Both the position numbers and the translations under genes were made by a program. A model generated the notes under the pieces. It saw nothing but the letters and a program-made list of their open reading frames with translations, searched no databases and was not told where the DNA came from. DNA of 64,000 nucleotides from Oscillospiraceae bacterium (GTDB lineage Bacteria > Bacillota > Clostridia > Oscillospirales > CAG-382): assembly GCA_015063785.1 (NCBI GenBank), contig SVTM01000009.1, positions 1 to 64,000 of the forward strand, given 5' to 3'. Numbering within the stretch: position 1 is the first letter of the stretch; every line of letters starts with the position of its first letter. Below are positions 35,724 to 42,868 of the stretch, one piece after another.

Positions 35724-36682
35724 TTCAAATTTTCCCTTATAGCTGTCAAGGCCTCAGCTGAGCAGATACTCCACGATATCGGTTCGGAAAGCAAGCCTTT
35801 ATCGGATTTCAGGCTGCTTAACATATGCATTTCGCTATTCATGTCAGCTTCGTCTGAGAGGATGCGAACTGCGCTGTCAACAGCATGAATATGTTTCAAT
35901 CCGGGCAGGTCGCTGCAAGCAGCAACCGGTGTGCCGCACGCTAAGGCCTCCATAACCGAAAGAGGTATGCTGATCACATATTCAATCGATTTTGTCGGAA
36001 ACAGGTATACATCTGCCATCTGATAGATTTTTTCTACGTTCTGTAAATATCCGGACAGGATCCTGACATTTGACTTCAGCAGCATATCTTTGGTTTGCTT
36101 ATCTTCAAACATTCCGCTTACCACGACAAGCTTTTCAAAGTCATTTTCCGACAGTTTTGTAAATTGCTCCAACCCTCGCCCGGAAGAGCAATGCCCTACA
36201 TGAACCACTAGCTTTTTGTCCGGAGAAAATCCGTATTCTTGCTTGATCTTATATACCTCATCGGCGGACACAGGAACAAACTTATCTTTGTTTATTCCGA
36301 CGCGCAGAAACACAGCTTTACATCCGTTCTTTATCTTTACGCCTGATAAATCTTCCGGTATCAAAGCAAAGTAATGATTTCCGGGCGCTTTTCTTTCACA
36401 AAGCGCTTTATATGATCTATCCGGTTCCTGGACGCATACTAACCATACATTTTTACAGAGTAGGCAAAGGACTCTGATTAAATAATAGAGTGCCTTGCCG
36501 GCTCTTGCAAAAACAACTGTGACATCGCTGCTAAGCGTTTTTTTTACCAGTCCTGGGATGTCCTTAAGTCTGGAATAAAGAACTGTACATTCTTTCTCCC
36601 ATTCACGCGAATAATGTGTCGCAATGTTACGCATTCCTTCGTTTTCCTGACCATTGATGTTACTGATTACGTGAATTGTCAT
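35720..36682 (-). CDS. Glycosyltransferase family 4, short
   Basis: A 320-residue GT-B-like enzyme. HVGHCSSGRGLEQF (about residue 155-168) replaces the usual G-R-x-x-x-x-K-G, then ILSGYLQNVEKIYQMADVYLFPT and the donor-binding region SIPLSVMEALACGTPVAACSD (about 240-260) confirm the family. The first E of the E-x7-E motif appears replaced (EYVISIPLSVMEA), a common variation. It lies between the radical SAM gene (18 nt) and the kinase (4-nt overlap), so it is part of the same unit. Confidence 0.78.
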   Translation of the reverse strand: MTIHVISNINGQENEGMRNIATHYSREWEKECTVLYSRLKDIPGLVKKTLSSDVTVVFARAGKALYYLIRVLCLLCKNVWLVCVQEPDRSYKALCERKAPGNHYFALIPEDLSGVKIKNGCKAVFLRVGINKDKFVPVSADEVYKIKQEYGFSPDKKLVVHVGHCSSGRGLEQFTKLSENDFEKLVVVSGMFEDKQTKDMLLKSNVRILSGYLQNVEKIYQMADVYLFPTKSIEYVISIPLSVMEALACGTPVAACSDLPGLKHIHAVDSAVRILSDEADMNSEMHMLSSLKSDKGLLSEPISWSICSAEALTAIRENLK

Positions 36683-36700
36683 TGCGACACCCCTTTATCA

Positions 36701-38158
36701 TTATCTGAACAATGTTTTCTTTAGTTTAGAAAAAGCTTTTAGTGAGCGTTTCAAATCTTCAAAATCACGCAAGCCACGCCACATTCTGTGTACAATATAC
36801 CAAGGACGCAGATAATATTTTTTTCTCGCATAGGAACAAAACGAAACCAGCTCATCAGCAGATAGTTCCGGCGTTTGAATAATACAGTTCAAGGTTCCAT
36901 CCTCACGAAGATACTCTTGGTAATCGCCGTTTATATATCCGTTTTCCATAGCCCACTGATATGCACGCGTCCCGGGATATGGAATCAGCGGGAAAAATTG
37001 TGCCGTATCAGTTTTATAACGCAACGCAGCTTTGAGAGTATTCTCCATTGTTTGTCGTGTTTCGCCCGGATTGCCCACCATATAACAGGCGTGTACCATC
37101 AATCCTGCTCTACGAGCATCTTTTATGTAGTTTTCGATCTGTGCTACTGTTGTTCCTTTCTGAATGTTATTGAGGATATTTTGATCTACACTCTCAATTC
37201 CCGGAATAATAAGATGGCAGCCTGCTTTCTTCATCTGAACCATGGTCTCATAATCCAAGTTCACACGAGCATTACACAGCCAACGGATTTTTTTGTGCAA
37301 CCCTCGTTCAATCATCATTTTACACAGAGTTGCAACCCTATCTTTATTGATCGTAAAAGTATCGTCTTCGAATACAATTTCTTTTACATTGGGAAAGTTT
37401 TCAACGATATATTCTATTTCGCCAATAACATGTTCTGGCGATCTTAAGCGATACTTGTGTCCATGAAGTGTTTGCGGATATACACAAAAGTTACAGCGCG
37501 CAGGACATCCGCGTCCGGTAAACATTTGAATTACAGGAAAAGCTGCAGCCGGAAATACATAGTCTGTAACACACAGATATTCTTTTATAAACTCCGCTGC
37601 ATATGGAATTTGATCCAAGTCTGTAATCAGTTCCGCATCCGGATTATGTACGATACTTTTGTTGTCTCTGTATGTCAAGCCACGGACTGTATTTAGCTTT
37701 TCACTATTCTTCAAGGCAAATGCCAGATCGAGAACGATCTGGTCAAACTCTCGGCGCGCAATGCCATCAATTCCTGCGTTGATGTTCATTGTTTCTTCCG
37801 GCACAGCTGACGGATGAGTGCCCACGAGAAGGGTAAATGAAGAGGGGTATCTTTGTTTTATCTGCAAAGCAAACTCTGCATCAGAATAAATTGACGGGGT
37901 ACTTGTATCTAAAACAAATAACCTAGCGTCAGCTGCTTCATTCTTTATTCGCTCTAATGTTTGATCTTTAGTGAGTTGTTTTGCCGGAGCATCAATAAAT
38001 ACGATTTCAAAGCCATGTTTGCGACAATAAGCAGCAGCGTAAATCAGCCATAACGGGTAGTATAACACACCGCTATGGCCAATCGATGGGCTTCTGGATT
38101 CTCTGGAAAACTTTCCATATTCAGCCTTAAACGGCGGATTGATAAAACATATTTTCAT
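36701..38158 (-). CDS. B12-binding-domain radical SAM enzyme
   Basis: A 485-residue protein. A Rossmann-like B12-binding domain (about 1-150, with FVLDTSTPS and LLVGTHPSAVPEE) precedes a radical SAM core with the iron-sulfur cysteines Cys218, Cys222 and Cys225 (GRGCPARCNFC). Later family landmarks are FEDDTFTINKDR, CNARVNLD, PGIESVDQNILNNIQKG and GNPGETRQTMENT. I see no D-x-H-x-x-G cobalamin ligand, so base-off His binding is unlikely. Relatives methylate unactivated carbons or rearrange ring systems. Within this glycan locus it may modify a sugar, a lipid carrier or the 36-residue peptide; nothing in the sequence decides between these. Confidence 0.82.
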   Translation of the reverse strand: MKICFINPPFKAEYGKFSRESRSPSIGHSGVLYYPLWLIYAAAYCRKHGFEIVFIDAPAKQLTKDQTLERIKNEAADARLFVLDTSTPSIYSDAEFALQIKQRYPSSFTLLVGTHPSAVPEETMNINAGIDGIARREFDQIVLDLAFALKNSEKLNTVRGLTYRDNKSIVHNPDAELITDLDQIPYAAEFIKEYLCVTDYVFPAAAFPVIQMFTGRGCPARCNFCVYPQTLHGHKYRLRSPEHVIGEIEYIVENFPNVKEIVFEDDTFTINKDRVATLCKMMIERGLHKKIRWLCNARVNLDYETMVQMKKAGCHLIIPGIESVDQNILNNIQKGTTVAQIENYIKDARRAGLMVHACYMVGNPGETRQTMENTLKAALRYKTDTAQFFPLIPYPGTRAYQWAMENGYINGDYQEYLREDGTLNCIIQTPELSADELVSFCSYARKKYYLRPWYIVHRMWRGLRDFEDLKRSLKAFSKLKKTLFR

Positions 38159-38171
38159 AGGATCTTGTCCT

Positions 38172-38939
38172 TTATTTTAGATTTCGATACTTTTTTATTC
38201 CTCGTATGCAATACCAGATCATGTAATATGCGGACTCAAAAGCGGAAAGACCGACGCTACGATATGTATTCCAATTCATTTTCGCAGCCTTGATTTTATT
38301 TCCTGATTTTGATGTGGCAGACACCCGATATATTAGTAGTGGTTGATTGATTCCTTGAACTACGGCTCCGTCACGAAGGCAACCGAGCCAACAGGCAAAA
38401 TCCTCATGCATATGGTCCCCCTCGACCATGTGCTTCTGCAACAGTTCTTTTCGTACCAAAACAGAAGAGTTTGAAATGATGTTTTGCTTTAGTAACTGAC
38501 GATATGTGATTCGGTTTGGTATCTGCATAATCCACGAGTACGGTGTACCGTCAGCCTTAATAAACGAAGATCCGGTAAAAAACAAATCAGCCTCATCATT
38601 TTTAAGAAGTTCCATCTGTTTTTCAAGCTTGTCTGCTGTCCATAAATCGTCACTATCCAAAAAAGCAATCCAGTTGCCCGATGCCGAATCCACACCTCGT
38701 TTACGGCTGTATGAAACACCACTGTTAATCGGATTGGTTAATACCACTATCCGCGAATCCATTTTTTTATATCTACAAACTAAATCAGCCGTGCAATCAG
38801 TTGACGCATCATTAATAATTATCAATTCCCAACAATCGCATGTTTGAGACAAAACGGATTGTATAGACTCTTCAATTGTCTTTTCGGCATTATAAGCCGG
38901 CATAACAATGGATATCAAAGGAGGCTTATGTTTTATCAT
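38172..38939 (-). CDS. Glycosyltransferase family 2
   Basis: A 255-residue GT-A enzyme. PLISIVMPAYNAEKTIEESI at the N-terminus, IIINDASTDCTAD near residue 40, and the metal-binding AFLDSDDLW near residue 91 are classic. It has a late MHEDFACWLGCL segment where the catalytic base is normally found. No membrane helix is predicted. The start has GGAAGAAG upstream. It follows the S26-like peptidase gene after 106 nt and probably adds a sugar to the repeat unit. Confidence 0.87.
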   Translation of the reverse strand: MIKHKPPLISIVMPAYNAEKTIEESIQSVLSQTCDCWELIIINDASTDCTADLVCRYKKMDSRIVVLTNPINSGVSYSRKRGVDSASGNWIAFLDSDDLWTADKLEKQMELLKNDEADLFFTGSSFIKADGTPYSWIMQIPNRITYRQLLKQNIISNSSVLVRKELLQKHMVEGDHMHEDFACWLGCLRDGAVVQGINQPLLIYRVSATSKSGNKIKAAKMNWNTYRSVGLSAFESAYYMIWYCIRGIKKYRNLK

Positions 38940-39045
38940 AACGATACTTCTTCCTTGGATTATAAATCTCCACGAATTTTATATAAAGACTTTGTGTCTT
39001 GTTGCAAAACAACAATTCAAAAGGATTATTTAACCTCGCAGTTTA

Positions 39046-39471
39046 TCAACCTTTTTTTATATTCGCAAGATTACTGCGAAGGCGTATAACAAAATGCCTG
39101 AACGGTCTAATTGCACACCAAAAGCGGCAATACAGCCTATAGCCGGGATTTGACACCTCTATACGCTTGCCATCTCTTGTGAATGCCGATACTACAGCAA
39201 CCAGTTGGTCGGGATATATTTTTTCCATCTGCACAAGGTTATCTCCGTTGCAAACATAGTAATCGTCTTTTACCGCAACAACTCTGTGCATTACGTATTT
39301 TCCGCTGGGATACTGATATACAGGCAGATCATATTTCTTTAATTTTTCAGGTAATGGAGACAGTTCAACACTGTCTTTTCCTTCTCGCAGCATGGGCAAC
39401 ATACTTCTTCCACGAAAAGGCAAATACCTGATCACTTGTCCCGATAAAACCTGTTCACGGACAAGCTGCAT
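39046..39471 (-). CDS. S24/S26-type serine peptidase, soluble
   Basis: A 141-residue protein with the S26/S24 fold: PFRGRSMLPMLREGKDSVEL with nucleophile Ser23, then VMHRVVAVKDDYYVCNGDN with His62 as the likely general base, the Ser/His arrangement of SipW- or ER-type signal peptidases. Unlike those enzymes it has no membrane helix before the Ser, so it is probably cytoplasmic. The C-terminal 30 residues are basic and aromatic (RLYCRFWCAIRPFRHF) and may touch the membrane. The start is the ATG at 39471, behind GAGGGCG; longer TTG-initiated readings would overlap the PqqD gene. It is adjacent to the PqqD-like and HprK-like genes, so a short peptide is the natural candidate substrate. Confidence 0.75.
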   Translation of the reverse strand: MQLVREQVLSGQVIRYLPFRGRSMLPMLREGKDSVELSPLPEKLKKYDLPVYQYPSGKYVMHRVVAVKDDYYVCNGDNLVQMEKIYPDQLVAVVSAFTRDGKRIEVSNPGYRLYCRFWCAIRPFRHFVIRLRSNLANIKKG

Positions 39472-39499
39472 AAGTTCTTCGCCCTCTATGAATCCTTCA

Positions 39500-39760
39500 T
39501 TACGCAAGGAAATCAAGCTCCTTCAGACGAGCTATAAAAGTGTCCACACTCTTTTCAGCTCTTTCGCGATCCACATCATACTCTGCAAGCAGTGCTTCCA
39601 CCAGATCAGCTTTTTCTGCGTCAACCGTCAACTTTTCCCACAAAAACTTTCCTGTGTCATTCAGCGTGATCATCATATCAAGATTAGTCACACCTTCGGA
39701 AGGTAGGGCAACTGTTTGACCGGCTACGGTACGCAGAATAAAACCTTCTTTTAACTTCAT
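39500..39760 (-). CDS. PqqD-family peptide-binding protein
   Basis: An 86-residue winged-helix protein with the PqqD/RRE pattern: N-terminal F-I-L-R-x-V-A-G (about residues 7-14), then NLDMMITLNDTGKFLWEKL and repeated helices ending FIARLKELDFL. PqqD-like RRE proteins bind leader peptides of ribosomally made, modified peptides and present them to the modifying enzyme. The start overlaps the stop of the HprK-like gene (ATGA), so the two are coupled. The nearest short-peptide gene is the 36-residue one at 42.7-42.8 kb. Confidence 0.85.
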   Translation of the reverse strand: MKLKEGFILRTVAGQTVALPSEGVTNLDMMITLNDTGKFLWEKLTVDAEKADLVEALLAEYDVDRERAEKSVDTFIARLKELDFLA

Positions 39761-40482
39761 GATTGTTTTCCTCCGAATCTCTTAATTGCTTCTTTACTCA
39801 TTGCCGCCTGAGAAATCAGTGCGGCTTCTTTTGTGGGCGTACAGCGGAGTTTCCACATCGGGACAGATAGCATCAGGTCATCCAGCAATTCCAACAGACG
39901 AGTTCTTACATTCGCCATTTTGGGTCTAACAGTCTGATCCAACAGTGAAAAAATTGCTTTTGCACCATAATAAGGTTCTATCTCGTTGATTTCACCGCGT
40001 GACAGAACACAAATACCGCCAATCGGTACTCGCATGTTGATGTTTTGATCGGTTTTTCCGCTCCATGGAGTGCCATACGCATACCAACAGTCATCCTCCT
40101 TGCGCAGTGCAGGCTTGTCATCATTAAGCATAACAACTGCTTCGCCAAACGCAGCTCTCCACATATTTGTATGAGTAGATTTTCCTGTTCCGCATGGAGC
40201 TGAAAACAGGTATGCATATCCATCCATCACAACAGCAGATGAGTGAAGCAACATTCCATCGAAATCCAGCAGCTGACGATAAAAACTGCCGCCGGTACAA
40301 AGATACTCACAATCATCAAGACTGAGATGAGGCTGTCGGTCTTTCAGGCTTTGCGGATTACTTGTAATGGTAATATCCGCTTGGCCAACAGTTTCGGTTA
40401 AGTATGGTTCTGCCTGACTAAGTGTTCGGCCGAATGAATCCATTCTAACACGCAACCCGGCTATTAAATAATCATGTTCCAT
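39757..40482 (-). CDS. HPr-kinase-like P-loop protein
   Basis: A 241-residue protein. HSSAVV (80-85) and the Walker A SAPCGTGKSTHT (94-105), followed by LNDDKPALR with paired acidic residues, match the HPr kinase/PEP-carboxykinase fold; the N-terminal half is the poorly conserved domain seen in HprK-related proteins. Known relatives in lasso-peptide clusters phosphorylate the precursor peptide, and HprK-related plus PqqD pairs recur in polysaccharide loci. I use the ATG at 40482, preceded closely by GAGGAG; the ATG eleven codons earlier lacks a site. It is coupled to the PqqD-like gene. True HprK is excluded by the lack of the canonical C-terminal signature. Confidence 0.78.
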   Translation of the reverse strand: MEHDYLIAGLRVRMDSFGRTLSQAEPYLTETVGQADITITSNPQSLKDRQPHLSLDDCEYLCTGGSFYRQLLDFDGMLLHSSAVVMDGYAYLFSAPCGTGKSTHTNMWRAAFGEAVVMLNDDKPALRKEDDCWYAYGTPWSGKTDQNINMRVPIGGICVLSRGEINEIEPYYGAKAIFSLLDQTVRPKMANVRTRLLELLDDLMLSVPMWKLRCTPTKEAALISQAAMSKEAIKRFGGKQS

Positions 40483-40541
40483 AAACTCCTCGATTCCTTG
40501 TTCCGCCGAAAGCATTTGGGCAAGATGGACCTATGTTTTCC

Positions 40542-41243
40542 TCACTTTGCGTCGCGATGATGCAATACAATTCCCACTGTTTTCAGCATAATTTTGAAAT
40601 CCATCCACAAAGAACGCTTCTTTATGTACTCAATATCATACAGAATCTTTTCTTCCGGGCGAATGCTATATCCGCCATTGACTTGCGCCAATCCTGTAAT
40701 ACCGGGCTTTACTGCCAATCGCTGTGAAAAGCCATGAATATATGTTTCAAACGCTTCATAAAAACAAGGGCGCTCAGGTCTTGGTCCGACAAGAGTCATA
40801 GATCCTGCAAGCACATTGAAAAATTGCGGAAGCTCGTCCAAACGATACTGTCTTAGGGCGGCGCCGAGCTTGGTGATACGGGAATCCTGAGCCCCCTCTG
40901 ACCACTGTGCTCCGCCGGCTTCGGCATCCATTGTCATTGTTCGGAACTTGATGATCTTGAAAGGTTTGCCGTTTATTCCCAATCGAGTCTGACGGTAGAA
41001 TACCGTTCCTCCCATATTAGCTTTTATCATTATTGCAATGATAAGCATAGGGAGAGCTGTAACAATGATTCCAATAACCGCGAAAATAATATCCGCCATG
41101 CGCTTGATAAAATTGTATATATTCTTTTTTTTCAGTTGTGGCAGCTGCTCAACATAGAATTCATCCGTGACTTCGTATGGCAAAATTACCGTATTACTGC
41201 TGCCGGGTAATTCTGTCCGGACAATAGTAGCTTCGTGTTGCAT
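40542..41243 (-). CDS. Initiating sugar transferase (undecaprenyl-phosphate glycosyl-1-phosphate transferase)
   Basis: A 233-residue monotopic enzyme of the bacterial sugar transferase family. A single hydrophobic segment (about 53-75) is followed by the catalytic signature KFRTM near residue 100, LRQYRLDELPQFFNVL and SMTLVGPRPERP, then RLAVKPGITGLAQVNG. It transfers a sugar-1-phosphate to undecaprenyl phosphate and so starts each repeat unit on the inner membrane face. It is the short (PglC/WcaJ C-terminal) form without extra N-terminal helices. It lies 164 nt after the SLH stalk gene and heads the glycan-building part of the unit. Confidence 0.92.
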   Translation of the reverse strand: MQHEATIVRTELPGSSNTVILPYEVTDEFYVEQLPQLKKKNIYNFIKRMADIIFAVIGIIVTALPMLIIAIMIKANMGGTVFYRQTRLGINGKPFKIIKFRTMTMDAEAGGAQWSEGAQDSRITKLGAALRQYRLDELPQFFNVLAGSMTLVGPRPERPCFYEAFETYIHGFSQRLAVKPGITGLAQVNGGYSIRPEEKILYDIEYIKKRSLWMDFKIMLKTVGIVLHHRDAK

Positions 41244-41327
41244 GGCTGAACTTTCTCATTTCTTTCTTTTTTATTACCTGCATTTACTTCATAAGACTAT
41301 GAGCAAACGCTCTTGATACAAGGAACG

Positions 41328-41348
41328 CTCCCGAACAAACTTCGGGAG
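41328..41348 (-). terminator. Hairpin after the SLH stalk gene
   Basis: The 7-bp stem CTCCCGA with TCGGGAG has no U-tract. It may slow or partly stop transcription between the surface-protein genes and the transferase genes. Confidence 0.35.
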
Positions 41349-41407
41349 TATACCTCAAACCAAGGGATGAGGGAAAGAATCGGATATAAATATATCCCCC
41401 TAACTAT

Positions 41408-42544
41408 TTACCCCCAACCAGTTCCATTATCCCCTTCATCGGGAAGTCCCTCATCGGTCTCGGGTATTTCATTTTCGGGTGTATCGGTTCCGGGTGTATC
41501 AGTTCCGGGTGTGTCGGTTCCGGGTGTATCGGTACCGGGTGTGTCGGTACCGGGTGTATCGGTACCGGGTGTATCGGTACCGGGTGTATCGGTACCGGGT
41601 GTATCGGTTCCGGGTGTATCGGTTCCAGGGGTGTCGGTTCCCGGGGTGTCGGTTCCGGGAGTGTCGGTTCCCGGGGTGTCGGTTCCGGGAGTGTCGGTAC
41701 CGGGTGTGTCTGTACCGGGTGTGTCTGTACCGGGTGTATCGGTACCGGGAGTGCTGGTTCCGGAACTACCGGTTCCGGGTCTTATTGTGCCGGAACTGCC
41801 TCCGGTGGAACTGCCGGTTCCGGGTCTTGTTGTGCCGGAACTGCCTCCGGCGGAACTGCCGGCTCCGGGAGTCGGAACTACAGGAATGCCAACGTTTTTC
41901 TCACGACCGTTTTTCTGAATTTTTCTGGCTTCAGAAAGCTGACGGTCTGTAAAGACATTTTGTTCTACCAAACGCTTTGCCAAAGTGATTTCGGAGCCGT
42001 TCAGTTTTGCATCCAGTGCATTCCAAAATATACCAATTGCATCTGCTCTGGTAAAATCAGCATCCGCTTCAGCGGTTTGTATCAGTCTGAGCTCATGCGC
42101 CAATTTGTATGGGTCATTCCAAACAAAGAGGGGTTCCTCTCCTTGGTCTGAATAATTCAAAGCTCGGAGAACCAGTGTGAGGAACATATAGTCAGTCATT
42201 TTATCGTTAGGAGAAAAGGTGGTTACAGCTGTTCCGTTGGTGATACCGTTTTCAAAGGCATAACCTACATAACCTGCCGCCCACTCGGGGACATCGGTAA
42301 ATTCATTATTGTATACGCCATTCTGTGCTGTTTTTTCCATGCCGATCATACGAACCAAAAGAGTTACACCTTCGGCTCGAGTCAAACCCTTTTCAAGCTC
42401 GTATCCATTGTCGGTGCCGAGAAAAAGCCCAAGCTCGTTAAGAGCATCGGCTGTGTTGACGTCGGATTTATCAACAGCAAAAACGGTGACAGACAAAATG
42501 CCCACCAATATCGCAAGGATCAGTACTGTAATTATTTTTTTCAT
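41408..42544 (-). CDS. SLH-domain protein with PGTDT stalk and DNGTGWG C-terminus
   Basis: A secreted 378-residue protein. The signal peptide covers about residues 1-24 (VFAVD). Three SLH-like segments follow (to about 205; KGLTRAEGVTLLVRMIGM and ADFTRADAIGIFWNALD are the clearest), then a Gly/Ser/Thr/Pro linker (about 220-270). Next come 18 perfect Pro-Gly-Thr-Asp-Thr units (about 272-360) and the tail ending EGDNGTGWG. SLH domains attach to the cell wall, so the stalk projects outward. Its 36 threonines would be plausible O-glycosylation sites. The tail is identical over nine residues to that of the 36-residue peptide encoded just upstream. The start is the ATG behind AAAGG. Confidence 0.85.
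   Translation of the reverse strand: MKKIITVLILAILVGILSVTVFAVDKSDVNTADALNELGLFLGTDNGYELEKGLTRAEGVTLLVRMIGMEKTAQNGVYNNEFTDVPEWAAGYVGYAFENGITNGTAVTTFSPNDKMTDYMFLTLVLRALNYSDQGEEPLFVWNDPYKLAHELRLIQTAEADADFTRADAIGIFWNALDAKLNGSEITLAKRLVEQNVFTDRQLSEARKIQKNGREKNVGIPVVPTPGAGSSAGGSSGTTRPGTGSSTGGSSGTIRPGTGSSGTSTPGTDTPGTDTPGTDTPGTDTPGTDTPGTDTPGTDTPGTDTPGTDTPGTDTPGTDTPGTDTPGTDTPGTDTPGTDTPGTDTPGTDTPGTDTPENEIPETDEGLPDEGDNGTGWG
41480..41750 (-). repeat. 18 tandem 15-bp units coding PGTDT
   Basis: Tandem 15-bp units based on GGTACCGGGTGTATC (plus strand) encode Pro-Gly-Thr-Asp-Thr. Units vary at third codon positions (TTC/TAC, GTA/GTG, GGT/GGG), with runs of identical neighbours. That pattern suggests slippage or unequal exchange combined with selection for the amino acids. 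Copy number is probably variable. Confidence 0.9.
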
Positions 42545-42578
42545 CAAAATATACCTTTCCGCAAAATATTCTTTAGAG

Positions 42579-42633
42579 TTGTCATTCTCAGGGAGAACCG
42601 TTGATTTCTCAACGGTCCTCGCTCAAAATGACA
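42579..42633. repeat. Imperfect palindrome, REP/MITE-like
   Basis: The ends TTGTCATT and AATGACAA are inverted, and an inner perfect stem AACCGTTGA/TCAACGGTT-like pairing surrounds a TTTC loop. It lies in the gap before the SLH stalk gene. It looks like a small dispersed palindromic element. Confidence 0.45.
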
Positions 42634-42637
42634 AACC

Positions 42638-42690
42638 AAAAACCGGAGTTGAGTCAGGATATATTTCTATATCCTGACTCGCCAGTTTTT
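42638..42690 (-). terminator. Terminator between the 36-residue peptide and the SLH stalk gene
   Basis: A perfect 13-bp stem (GAGTCAGGATATA with TATATCCTGACTC, 4-nt loop) sits inside AAAAAC-TGG and CCGGTTTTT arms. On the minus strand it ends in GGTTTTTGG. Transcripts from the giant gene and the peptide would mostly end here. Confidence 0.8.
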
Positions 42691-42736
42691 AAGTGATGTT
42701 AATCGATAAGAATCACACACCACTATCGGTTACTAA

Positions 42737-42847
42737 TTAACCCCAACCGGTTCCGTTATCGCCTTCTGCGGGATCCGAAGCTGTGATAACATCTTCAACG
42801 TTGAACGGAAGAATTTCAACAACAGGTTCTTCAAATAACTTTTTCAT
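42737..42847 (-). CDS. 36-residue candidate precursor peptide ending DNGTGWG
   Basis: A short gene not long enough for routine calling, with a strong ribosome-binding site (GGAAGGAG, 7 nt before the ATG), 22 nt after the stop of the giant surface-protein gene. The peptide begins MKKLFEEPVVEILPF, continues N-V-E-D-V-I-T-A-S-D-P and ends AEGDNGTGWG. It has no signal peptide. A charged, helical leader with a short Gly-rich tail is the usual layout of a RiPP precursor. The last nine residues equal those of the SLH stalk protein, although four of the nine codons differ, all synonymously. PqqD-like, HprK-like, S26-like and nucleotidyltransferase genes lie in the same locus. Maturation is inference. 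Confidence 0.75.
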   Translation of the reverse strand: MKKLFEEPVVEILPFNVEDVITASDPAEGDNGTGWG

Positions 42848-42868
42848 ATAGATTCTCCTTCCCTTAGA

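Noticed and set aside
39757-40482. Genuine HPr kinase/phosphorylase (hprK)
   Set aside because: Only the P-loop region matches; no ptsH or lgt-type context and no canonical C-terminal signature. It fits the HprK-related group better.
26564-41243. Insertion sequence or transposase inside the glycan locus
   Set aside because: No transposase-like protein or terminal inverted repeats are visible; mobility is suggested only by the truncated border gene and the tRNA repeat.
41480-41750. CRISPR array
   Set aside because: The tandem units are 15 bp with no unique spacers and are in frame within a coding sequence; no cas genes are present.
41313-41918. Plus-strand frame with Gly-Val-Ser-Val-Pro repeats
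   Set aside because: It is the antisense reading of the PGTDT tract; a repeat whose period is a multiple of three leaves several frames open. It has no ribosome-binding site, and the minus strand has signal peptide and SLH domains.
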